From a virus: DNA of 21,696 nucleotides. Location: IMG/VR virus record IMGVR_UViG_3300031785_001136, positions 1 through 21,696 of that record, one strand, 5' to 3'. Shown here piece after piece: positions 15,041 through 21,696 of this stretch (positions are counted from its first letter, which is position 1; each line of letters opens with the position of its first letter). A model generated the notes under the pieces. The model saw only the letters and a program-made list of their open reading frames with translations. It had not been told where the DNA came from and made no database searches. The position numbers and the translations under genes were made by a program.

Positions 15041-16750
15041 TTAATTTGTTGGCCAAGGTGCTGTTGGTGGTGTAAAGTTTGCACCATTATATCGACAAAC
15101 ATGAGTCCATCTTACATTATCTACGTACATTTCCTGATGTTCATTTGTGTGATCAGTATTTCTTCCCATATAGCAATAGCTAGGATTACCACCCTGAAAA
15201 GTCATATTTGAATTTGTTGCTTTTAGGGTTCCATTCACATAAAGTCTAAAGTCATCAGCACTATCATCAAATTCCCATGCAACATGCATCCAAGCATTAT
15301 GAGTTAAACCACTATTTGTGTTTACACCAGTACCCTGACTTGAATAGAAATACATTGAAGTCACTGAGGAACCTGGACTATATCCTTTAAATGTTCCTCT
15401 ATTACTTTGACCATCAGCAGTTAATACATGATAATAACTTGTAGATGTATCTACAACTTTTACATAATATTCAAAAGTCCAATCAGTATTATCCAATCTG
15501 AAATCACTAAGATTACTCTGAATATTTAGATAATCACCTGAGTTTGAACTACATAGTCTCAATGTATGAGAATTACCAACTGGACTTGTATGATTTGTAC
15601 TCATTTGTGCGTTGCCATTAAGAGACAGTGTGTGTCTAGCAGCACCATCTGTTATTGATGAAGCACCCTCTATTAAAAGTTTAACATCACTCCAGTATGG
15701 ATCAATTCCTACGTCTGTATTTTTCCAATTAGTTCCATTATAAACTTTAATTCTTTTATCACTGGTATTAAAATACAACTGACCTGTTGAAGGACTACTT
15801 GGATTAGATGAAGCGGTTGGAAGAACGCTTGGACCACCTGCTCCTTGAGCACCTGTAGGACCAGTTGGTCCTGTCGATCCACCTGAACCAGTAGCACCTT
15901 GCGAACCAGTCGGTCCTGTAGGTCCTGTGGGTCCTGTTGGTCCTGTAGGTCCTGTGCTACCACCAGACCCCGTTGCACCTTGTGCTCCTGTTGAACCAGT
16001 TGCACCTTGAGCACCAGTTGATCCTCCTGAACCTGTCGCTCCCTGAGCACCAGTTGATCCTGTGGGTCCTGTAGATCCAGTTGCACCTTGAGCACCTGTC
16101 GATCCACCTGCACCTGTAGCACCTTGAGCACCAGTTGGTCCTGTTGATCCTGTTGCACCAGTAGCACCTTGAGCACCAACAGCACCTTGAGCACCAGTAG
16201 CACCAGTAGCACCCTGAGCACCAACAGCACCCTGAGCACCAACAGCACCTTGTGCTCCTGTAGCACCTGTCGCACCTTGAGCACCCTGTGCAGCGGTGGC
16301 TCCTTGAGCACCAGTAGGTCCTGCTGATCCTGTAGATCCTGTACCACCTTGAGCACCTGTTGCACCAGTTGCACCTTGAGCACCTTGAGCACCAGTAGCA
16401 CCTGTTGGTCCTGTTGCTCCTTGAGAACCTGTTGGTCCTATAGGTCCTGTGGATACCTCCACCCACTGATTACTATTACCATCGTTATAGTAAGCCGATA
16501 GTATACCAGAGTCAGAATCCCACCACAAATCACCAGCATCAGGACTACCAGGTGCACCAGTGGACATAGTTAAACCTGCATCATCTCCCTGAGCACCAGC
16601 AGCACCTTGAGCACCTGTCGCTCCTGTGGGTCCTTGTGCACCAGTTGCACTTACCCTTTTCCAAACAGTTCCATCCCACTTGAATGAAACGCCATTCTCG
16701 GTATGAACATCATTAGTATTTGGACTATTTGGAAAATCGAACGCAGCCAT
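15041..16750 (-). CDS. Collagen-like fibre with LamG-like lectin head, 569 aa
   Basis: A fibre/adhesin with the shared N-terminal module ([20 protein letters not shown] then [14 protein letters not shown], 1-34). There is a short Gly-X-Y patch (36-55), a [19 protein letters not shown] module (73-91), a long Gly-X-Y stalk (101-305), and a [20 protein letters not shown] linker. The C-terminal domain (about 351-569) looks like a laminin-G/concanavalin-like jelly roll. It has [14 protein letters not shown], then [20 protein letters not shown] followed by GTLKAT, and ends [20 protein letters not shown]. LamG heads commonly bind sugars, so host-surface glycan binding is inferred. It is expressed from the late motif at 16768-16775. 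Confidence 0.88.
   Translation of the reverse strand: MAAFDFPNSPNTNDVHTENGVSFKWDGTVWKRVSATGAQGPTGATGAQGAAGAQGDDAGLTMSTGAPGSPDAGDLWWDSDSGILSAYYNDGNSNQWVEVSTGPIGPTGSQGATGPTGATGAQGAQGATGATGAQGGTGSTGSAGPTGAQGATAAQGAQGATGATGAQGAVGAQGAVGAQGATGATGAQGAVGAQGATGATGSTGPTGAQGATGAGGSTGAQGATGSTGPTGSTGAQGATGSGGSTGAQGATGSTGAQGATGSGGSTGPTGPTGPTGPTGPTGSQGATGSGGSTGPTGPTGAQGAGGPSVLPTASSNPSSPSTGQLYFNTSDKRIKVYNGTNWKNTDVGIDPYWSDVKLLIEGASSITDGAARHTLSLNGNAQMSTNHTSPVGNSHTLRLCSSNSGDYLNIQSNLSDFRLDNTDWTFEYYVKVVDTSTSYYHVLTADGQSNRGTFKGYSPGSSVTSMYFYSSQGTGVNTNSGLTHNAWMHVAWEFDDSADDFRLYVNGTLKATNSNMTFQGGNPSYCYMGRNTDHTNEHQEMYVDNVRWTHVCRYNGANFTPPTAPWPTN
15836..16450 (-). repeat. Long collagen-coding repeat of the 569-aa fibre
   Basis: The longest Gly-X-Y tract in the window, about 68 triplets (residues 101-305), including a run of consecutive GPT triplets. 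Nonapeptide periodicity gives 27-bp tandem similarity. Confidence 0.85.
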
Positions 16751-16767
16751 TATCTACTTTTTTTAGT

Positions 16768-16775
16768 TATTTATC
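16768..16775 (-). promoter_or_regulatory. Late promoter motif GATAAATA
   Basis: GATAAATA on the minus strand, 18 nt before the ATG at 16750, with a leader identical to that of the 688-aa fibre gene. Confidence 0.65.
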
Positions 16776-16788
16776 ATAAGAAATTTAA

Positions 16789-18333
16789 TTACCTTCTTAC
16801 ACCATGATAATAATCCACACTAGAAAATCTAGATGCAACAGAGACACCCTCTACCCAACCACCAGCAAAAGATGAAACATTTGCAGTGCTACTAAATTCA
16901 ACTCTTATCACATAATTAGTTCCTGATACTGAACTTATGTTCACATCACAATGACTTGCTGCTTCAGAATGTTGTTCTACAACAGTTTTTGTAACGTTTT
17001 GAGAACCACCACCATTATATCTGTTTACACCAAAAATAATTTTGTTAGGTCGAGTATGTGCGTCTGAAACTGCTTGAAGACGAGTAAAATAAGTAACCTC
17101 AAAACCTGCTTGATGGAAGTTTTCATCAATATCAATATCTACAATGGTTTTATTTGTAGCGTTACCTGAGACCGAGTTTTTATTCACACTAAAATAATGT
17201 TTGAAAGCTTGAATATTGGTACCACTTTCATTACGAATTTGAAATTGGGGATCGTTTTCTCCACCAGCATTTATAGATCCAGCAACAGTTAAAGCATCTG
17301 TTGCTGTAGTTGTTGCTATACCTACGTTACTTGTTGTATTAATACCTGTGCTATTTGACTGCCAGACTGTGAGACTACTAAGAACACCAGCATTTGCATC
17401 TACCCACTGATTACTATCACCATCATTGTAGTATATTTTTAATTGACCAGTATCACTCTCCCACCATAAATCTCCAGCGTTTGGACTTGATGGTGCATTA
17501 TCCGATATTGTGACTGTCTCTGAACCACCAGATGTTTCTACCCACTGGTTACTATCAGTATCAGAGTAGTAAATAAAGAGTTCACCAACATCACTATCCC
17601 ACCACAAATCACCACCACTTGGACTACCTGGTGGATTACTGCTTACGGAGACACTCGCTCCACCGCCACCGCCACCTGATGCACCTTGAGCACCTTGAGC
17701 ACCTTGAGCACCAGTTGGTCCTGATCCACCGCCACCGCCACCAGCAGCACCTTGAGCACCCTGAGCACCAGTTGGTCCTGAAGCACCCTGATATCCTTGA
17801 GAACCTTGAGCACCTGCTCCAGCAGCACCTTGAGCACCCACAGCACCTTGTGCACCAGTAGCTCCAGAAGGTCCTGTGGGTCCTGAACCAGCAGTAACTG
17901 TAATTGTTTTCTCTGCACCATTACCTGTTGCAGCAACACCATTTCCTACAAAATTTAAAGTTGTTGCCTGTGTTGATAGGGCAGATCCCTCATCCTTAAC
18001 AGTAACACCTGATGTAAATGCAGCACCGTCTTGAGTTAGATTTCCTGTAAAGTTTATATTACCGCCAACGTCTAGGTGATATTGGGCAACTGTAGTTCCT
18101 ATCCCAACTTTACCTGATGTAAAAGATATATTGTATGCTGTTGTTCCTACACCCACATTCCAAGGGTTTACACGAACAACTGTATTACCAACACCTGCTG
18201 CACCCTGATCCTGCTCAAGGTATAACTTACCGTCGTATGTATTAATTGCTAATTCGCCTAACTCCAGTTGAGTTATAGTCGGCACTTTATTAGGAGTCGA
18301 AGATCTCCTAATCCTAATTTTCGGATCAGACAT
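16789..18333 (-). CDS. Collagen-like fibre/structural protein, 514 aa
   Basis: The first fibre gene of the cluster and the one with a different N-terminus: MSDPKIRIRRSSTPNKVPTI then TQLELGELAINTYDGKLYLE (1-40). This resembles the baseplate- or hub-attaching leader seen in cyanophage and tropism-determinant fibres. A repetitive beta section (VGVGTTAYNISFTSGKVGIG) leads into a Gly-X-Y stalk (about 151-226) broken by two Gly-rich hinges. Two tandem GDLWW-SD-G modules follow (about 241-268 and 287-313). The C-terminal 190 residues form an unassigned beta domain ending VDYYHGVRR. I infer a virion role from context. Upstream is an 18-bp palindrome between two late-like motifs. Confidence 0.85.
   Translation of the reverse strand: MSDPKIRIRRSSTPNKVPTITQLELGELAINTYDGKLYLEQDQGAAGVGNTVVRVNPWNVGVGTTAYNISFTSGKVGIGTTVAQYHLDVGGNINFTGNLTQDGAAFTSGVTVKDEGSALSTQATTLNFVGNGVAATGNGAEKTITVTAGSGPTGPSGATGAQGAVGAQGAAGAGAQGSQGYQGASGPTGAQGAQGAAGGGGGGSGPTGAQGAQGAQGASGGGGGGASVSVSSNPPGSPSGGDLWWDSDVGELFIYYSDTDSNQWVETSGGSETVTISDNAPSSPNAGDLWWESDTGQLKIYYNDGDSNQWVDANAGVLSSLTVWQSNSTGINTTSNVGIATTTATDALTVAGSINAGGENDPQFQIRNESGTNIQAFKHYFSVNKNSVSGNATNKTIVDIDIDENFHQAGFEVTYFTRLQAVSDAHTRPNKIIFGVNRYNGGGSQNVTKTVVEQHSEAASHCDVNISSVSGTNYVIRVEFSSTANVSSFAGGWVEGVSVASRFSSVDYYHGVRR
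17656..17883 (-). repeat. Collagen-coding repeat of the 514-aa fibre
   Basis: Codes Gly-X-Y triplets (GAQ, GAV, GPT) broken by two poly-glycine runs (GGGGGGS and GGGGGGA), giving GC-rich stretches in otherwise AT-rich DNA. Confidence 0.8.
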
Positions 18334-18345
18334 TATATGTGTTGG

Positions 18346-18353
18346 TATTTACC
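18346..18353 (-). promoter_or_regulatory. Weak late-like motif GGTAAATA
   Basis: GGTAAATA on the minus strand, about 13 nt before the ATG of the 514-aa gene. It departs from ATAAATA at one position. Confidence 0.3.
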
Positions 18354-18359
18354 ATTAGT

Positions 18360-18377
18360 CAGCAGTATATACTGCTG
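18360..18377. repeat. Perfect 18-bp palindrome
   Basis: CAGCAGTATATACTGCTG is its own reverse complement. It lies between the late motif at 18381-18388 and the start of the 514-aa fibre gene. It could be a dimeric-protein operator or a cruciform or RNA hairpin, but it has no T-run after it, so it is not a typical terminator. Confidence 0.85.
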
Positions 18378-18380
18378 TAT

Positions 18381-18388
18381 TATTTATC
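18381..18388 (-). promoter_or_regulatory. Late promoter motif GATAAATA
   Basis: GATAAATA on the minus strand, overlapping the TGA stop of the HNH gene (18387-18389) and about 48 nt before the fibre ATG at 18333. Confidence 0.55.
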
Positions 18389-18755
18389 AAGTACAATTAT
18401 TCCTTCTTGGACGATATAAAAACAAATTTTCTTGCTCTGGTTTCATCCACTCTTTTATTTTTTCATACCTATCTTTATCAAAAAAATCCTGAGAGAAATA
18501 CCATTCCTCCCAAGATTGATGACCTTTATTTCCATTACATGATGAACAACAACACACTACATTTTTTGTGAAGTCTGCTCCTCCTTTTGATCTAGGAACT
18601 ACGTGATCTATTGTTAAGTCACTGTCTGACCCACAATATGCACACTCATAATCCCATTTTTCTTTTATCTTTCTCCTCCATAATCTTTTTGCTTCTGCTG
18701 GACTCGTTGTTTGTAATTCATACAAATACTGATTGGGAGTAGATAGAATATCCAT
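18387..18755 (-). CDS. HNH endonuclease
   Basis: A 122-aa free-standing HNH nuclease. The beta-beta-alpha-metal core is clear: CAYCG (zinc Cys38, Cys41), LTIDHVVPRSKGG with Asp50-His51, KNVVCCCSSCNGNKG with Asn65, zinc cysteines Cys70 and Cys73, and the closing Asn. Residues 1-30 and 85-122 are flanking helices without a recognised DNA-binding repeat. It lies between talC and the fibre genes. In phages such genes are often mobile homing-type nucleases that cut a rival genome nearby, which fits its position at a module boundary. No intron or intein is seen next to it. Confidence 0.9.
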   Translation of the reverse strand: MDILSTPNQYLYELQTTSPAEAKRLWRRKIKEKWDYECAYCGSDSDLTIDHVVPRSKGGADFTKNVVCCCSSCNGNKGHQSWEEWYFSQDFFDKDRYEKIKEWMKPEQENLFLYRPRRNNCT

Positions 18756-18774
18756 ATAGGATTGTAACTACGAA

Positions 18775-18782
18775 TATTTATG
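18775..18782 (-). promoter_or_regulatory. Late promoter motif CATAAATA
   Basis: CATAAATA on the minus strand, 20 nt before the ATG of the HNH gene, and containing the TAA stop of talC (18778-18780). Confidence 0.55.
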
Positions 18783-19443
18783 TTGAAGAATAATTCTTTA
18801 GACTTGCTTTATGATCTGCATCAAAGATCTCAAGTCCCTTGTCGGTTAGAACATGATTATACATCTTTTCAAATACTGCAGGAGGCATAGTAACTATATC
18901 TGCACCATTAGCAAATGATTGAGATACACTATTCACATATCTAATTGAAGCAGATAATATTCTGGTTCTATGAATTGATTGCACTCTGTAGACCTCATCT
19001 ATATCTTTGATGAGTTGTAAACCTGCAATAGAGTTATCATCAAGTCTACCAACGAAAGGAGAAACATATGCTGCTCCTGCCTTTGCTGCAAGTATTGCTT
19101 GTGCAACGTCAAAGATCAAAGTTACATTAACTCTAATTAAGTTCTTCACTGATAGTTCTGCACAGGCAAGTAAACCATCAGGTGTACATGGTACTTTAAT
19201 TGTTGCTGATTTAGCAAACTTAGTTGCTAATCTAATTCCTTCTTCAATCATTTCGTTGGAATCACCAACAACTTCCATACTGATATCTCTTAAACCAATA
19301 TCTTCTAACTCTTTGTATACATCTTCTGGATCTCTACCACTTCTCTTAATTAAAGTAGGGTTAGTGGTTATTCCATCTATAAGTCCTGTCCCATAATATT
19401 TTTTTATAATCTCAGTTTCAGCAGTATCTAAAAAAATCCTCAT
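18778..19443 (-). CDS. talC: Transaldolase (TalC type)
   Basis: Short transaldolase of the TalC/fructose-6-phosphate-aldolase-like group, an auxiliary metabolic enzyme of cyanophages thought to push host carbon through the pentose phosphate pathway towards nucleotide precursors. From the ATG at 19443 it is 221 aa. It begins MRIFLDTAET (Asp6), has GITTNPTLIK (Asn28), the Schiff-base lysine in ATIKVPCT (Lys83), VNVTLIF (about 105-111), and the phosphate-binding SPFVGRLDD (128-136). The length and starting sequence match the family. An in-frame ATG at 19461 would add six residues (MHLPEV) not typical of TalC, and a TATAAT would lie only a few bases before it, so I choose 19443. Confidence 0.95.
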   Translation of the reverse strand: MRIFLDTAETEIIKKYYGTGLIDGITTNPTLIKRSGRDPEDVYKELEDIGLRDISMEVVGDSNEMIEEGIRLATKFAKSATIKVPCTPDGLLACAELSVKNLIRVNVTLIFDVAQAILAAKAGAAYVSPFVGRLDDNSIAGLQLIKDIDEVYRVQSIHRTRILSASIRYVNSVSQSFANGADIVTMPPAVFEKMYNHVLTDKGLEIFDADHKASLKNYSST

Positions 19444-19464
19444 AACTTCTGGTAAGTGCATGTA

Positions 19465-19495
19465 ATTATAATAGCATAAAAATTCAAAAAATCAA
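19465..19495 (-). promoter_or_regulatory. Weak sigma70-like promoter before talC
   Basis: The minus strand has TATAAT (19465-19470) and TTGATT (19490-19495) with a 19-nt spacer, longer than ideal. The position about 22 nt before the preferred talC start is sensible. Confidence 0.35.
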
Positions 19496-19740
19496 ATGCC
19501 CTGATCCTTTTGTTTTGAAAAGAACTCTTTTAATGATGATTGTAACTGTCCTTCATTTCTTTTTGGTTCTAACTTGTTGTATCCCTTCATCTTTTTCCAT
19601 TCATTATGCAACGCACCTAGTAACCATGCTTGTGAAAGACTCTTAGGTCCGTTCTCAAGTAATTCTAGATACCTTTTATTTGTTGTGTATCCTTTATATT
19701 CTTCTCTCCAATTGGAGTCATCATAAAGTTTGTTAGTCAT
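19492..19740 (-). CDS. Conserved phage hypothetical (82 aa)
   Basis: An 82-aa hydrophilic protein, MTNKLYDDSNWREEYKGYTT..., with a helical middle (SLSQAWLLGALHNEWKKMKG) and a Lys/Gln-rich end (SSLKEFFSKQKDQGI). I recall similar proteins in T4-like cyanophages but no function. The ATG overlaps the end of the basic 172-aa gene by 8 nt. No cysteine, signal peptide or membrane segment is present. Confidence 0.72.
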   Translation of the reverse strand: MTNKLYDDSNWREEYKGYTTNKRYLELLENGPKSLSQAWLLGALHNEWKKMKGYNKLEPKRNEGQLQSSLKEFFSKQKDQGI

Positions 19741-20251
19741 CTTTTTCGTAAGTGTAAGTTTTTCCTTTTACTTGTGTTTCACCTTCTTTACTTTTACCAC
19801 CTGGTTTCATTTTACCTAGTTTGATATTTCTCTTTGGTAATCCACCCTTTCTACTTCTCTTCAGTGTAGCATCACCGCCACCTTTTGTCTGAACTATCAC
19901 AGAGTCCTGTCCATATTTCTTACCTAATTTCTTGACTTCCTTCTTGAACTTTCTCTTACCTTTCTTACCAGAAGTCACAACATGACTTCTTTCCTTTACC
20001 TCTCTCTCCTCTCCTGTCTTTTCATCCTTTTCAGAATAGCGACCAGTTACTTTAGTAGCACCTTTACCAAACTTACTACGAACATCACGATCTAAACTTT
20101 TAGCTCGTTCTCTGTTTTCCTTATTAGACTTATCACCACGACTTGCAGAAAGCACTGCGACTCCTCCTTTGTCGTGCTTTGATTTGATACGGCTAAGACT
20201 ACTTTCGTCCAACCGAGAACATTCTAGCACAAAATCTGAAAAAGTCTTCAT
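19733..20251 (-). CDS. Very basic conserved phage protein (172 aa)
   Basis: A 172-aa, extremely Lys/Arg-rich protein (KGKRKFKKEVKKLGKKYGQD; GDATLKRSRKGGLPKRNIKL) with an N-terminal MKTFSDFVLECSRLDESSLS that recurs as a leader on several small cyanophage proteins in my memory. Its charge suggests nucleic-acid binding, a packaged internal protein or host-nucleoid interaction, none proven. A late-type motif GATAAATA lies 19 nt before the ATG, consistent with late expression, and the pebS stop overlaps the end of that motif. Confidence 0.75.
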   Translation of the reverse strand: MKTFSDFVLECSRLDESSLSRIKSKHDKGGVAVLSASRGDKSNKENRERAKSLDRDVRSKFGKGATKVTGRYSEKDEKTGEEREVKERSHVVTSGKKGKRKFKKEVKKLGKKYGQDSVIVQTKGGGDATLKRSRKGGLPKRNIKLGKMKPGGKSKEGETQVKGKTYTYEKDD

Positions 20252-20269
20252 CTTATTATCGTTTTTTAA

Positions 20270-20275
20270 TATTTA

Positions 20276-20277
<2 letters not shown>
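20270..20277 (-). promoter_or_regulatory. Late promoter motif GATAAATA
   Basis: GATAAATA on the minus strand, 19 nt before the ATG of the basic 172-aa gene. It overlaps the TGA stop of pebS (20276-20278). Confidence 0.55.
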
Positions 20278-21114
<837 letters not shown>

Positions 21115-21130
21115 GATTATTTTTATTTCT

Positions 21131-21158
21131 ATTATACACTAATTTATATCATAGTCAA
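21131..21158 (-). promoter_or_regulatory. Sigma70-like promoter of the pebS unit
   Basis: TTGACT (21153-21158) and TATAAT (21131-21136) on the minus strand with a 16-nt spacer, about 17 nt before the ATG at 21114. It follows the psbA terminator directly. Confidence 0.72.
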
Positions 21159-21172
21159 GAACCCTTATAGGC

Positions 21173-21204
21173 AAAAAAATACCCCGAAATTTTTTTCGGG
21201 GTAC
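21173..21204 (-). terminator. psbA rho-independent terminator
   Basis: On the minus strand, a 10-bp stem (TACCCCGAAA with TTTCGGGGTA, 21180-21189 and 21194-21203), a four-base loop, then seven T (21173-21179). It lies 25 nt after the psbA stop. Confidence 0.93.
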
Positions 21205-21229
21205 TTGGAATCAAAAGGTGAATTTGAAA

Positions 21230-21696
21230 TTAACCGATTGATGGTGCGGATAAAGCAACCTCTGTAGTCTCAGCAGATGCTAAGTCTAGTGGGAAGTTGT
21301 GTGCATTTCTTTCATGCATAACTTCCATACCTAAGTTTGCTCTGTTTAAAACATCACCCCATGTAGGAATGATCTTTCCGTTAACATCAACTACAGACTG
21401 GTTAAAGTTGAAACCATTTAAGTTGAATGCCATTGTGCAGATACCCATTGAGGTTAACCATACACATACAACAGGGAAAACTGCTAGGAAGAAGTGTAAA
21501 CTTCTTGAGTTGTTGAATGAAGCATACTGGAAGATTAATCTACCAAAGTAACCGTGTGCAGCTACAATATTGTATGTTTCTTCTTCTTGTCCGAACTTAT
21601 AGCCGTAGTTTTGACTCTCTGTTTCTGTAGTTTCTCTGATTAGAGATGAAGTAACTAAAGAACCGTGCATTGCACTGAAGAGACTACCACCGAACA
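21230..21696 (-). CDS. psbA: Photosystem II D1 protein, C-terminal part (runs off the window)
   Basis: Phage copy of the photosystem II reaction-centre D1 protein; replacing turned-over D1 keeps host photosynthesis running during infection. The window holds residues about 206-359 of a 359-aa protein; the 5' part lies beyond the right edge. Visible landmarks are His215 (SAMHGSLV) and His272 (NNSRSLHFF), ligands of the non-haem iron, Ser264 in the QB pocket, and the oxygen-evolving-cluster ligands in [17 protein letters not shown] (His332, Glu333, His337, Asp342, Ala344). A CtpA-processed tail [15 protein letters not shown] follows. No frameshift or intron interrupts the visible part. A terminator follows closely, so it is probably the last gene of its unit. 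Confidence 0.98.
   Translation of the reverse strand, partial: FGGSLFSAMHGSLVTSSLIRETTETESQNYGYKFGQEEETYNIVAAHGYFGRLIFQYASFNNSRSLHFFLAVFPVVCVWLTSMGICTMAFNLNGFNFNQSVVDVNGKIIPTWGDVLNRANLGMEVMHERNAHNFPLDLASAETTEVALSAPSIG

Noticed and set aside
15709-16466. Long alternative-frame ORFs (up to 230 aa) on the minus strand through the collagen-coding tract
   Set aside because: Their products are low-complexity Leu/Val/Gln or Cys/Arg/Tyr repeats created by the 27-bp repeat in the wrong frame. The Gly-X-Y frame continues through with proper flanking domains. The same applies at 10714-11046, 11056-11367, 11545-11838, 13829-14287 and 17643-17942.
18387-18755. HNH gene as part of a group I intron or intein
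   Set aside because: Neighbouring talC and fibre genes are intact and uninterrupted, and no splicing signals or split reading frame are seen.

Overview
The window looks like part of the genome of a T4-like marine cyanophage (a myovirus of Prochlorococcus or Synechococcus). The main evidence is a psbA (photosystem II D1) fragment at the right edge, a PebS-type bilin reductase, a short TalC-type transaldolase, PhoH, ThyX, a glutaredoxin, several iron/2-oxoglutarate oxygenases, collagen-like tail-fibre genes and T4-type late promoter motifs. The DNA is AT-rich. Every gene I accept lies on the minus strand, so transcription runs from position 21696 towards position 1.

In transcription order, the right-hand block (21696-18778) is the host-metabolism region: the end of psbA with its terminator, then a sigma70-like promoter driving a small gene and pebS, two conserved phage hypotheticals and talC. 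A free-standing HNH endonuclease (18387-18755) separates this from the virion block. The virion block (9179-18333) holds four large collagen-like fibre or adhesin genes and three small partner proteins. The fibres share a short N-terminal module, (Gly-X-Y)n stalks and 'GDLWW' modules, but carry different C-terminal heads (C1q-like, LamG-like and two unassigned). Most fibre-region genes have an (N)ATAAATA late motif just upstream, and in several junctions the upstream stop codon lies inside that motif.

Directly downstream (6211-9115) comes an overlapping cassette of a glycosyltransferase-methyltransferase fusion, a second family 2 glycosyltransferase and a 2OG-oxygenase-like protein. It is well placed to modify the Thr-rich collagen-like stalks. 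A glutaredoxin, a back-to-back early/late promoter pair, a membrane protein, an AT-hook-like protein and further hypotheticals follow (4449-6186).

Around 4135-4448 there is a compact unit: an RNA element resembling the cyanobacterial glutamine-riboswitch ('downstream-peptide'/glnA) motif, a 41-residue DUF4278-like peptide, a possible 28-residue membrane peptide and a strong terminator. The left block (13-4075) is a tightly coupled chain of overlapping genes: three small hypotheticals, thyX, a 2OG oxygenase, a hypothetical, phoH, a second 2OG oxygenase and a PD-(D/E)XK nuclease. It suits nucleotide and DNA metabolism during infection. No tRNA, CRISPR array, transposon or integrase was seen.
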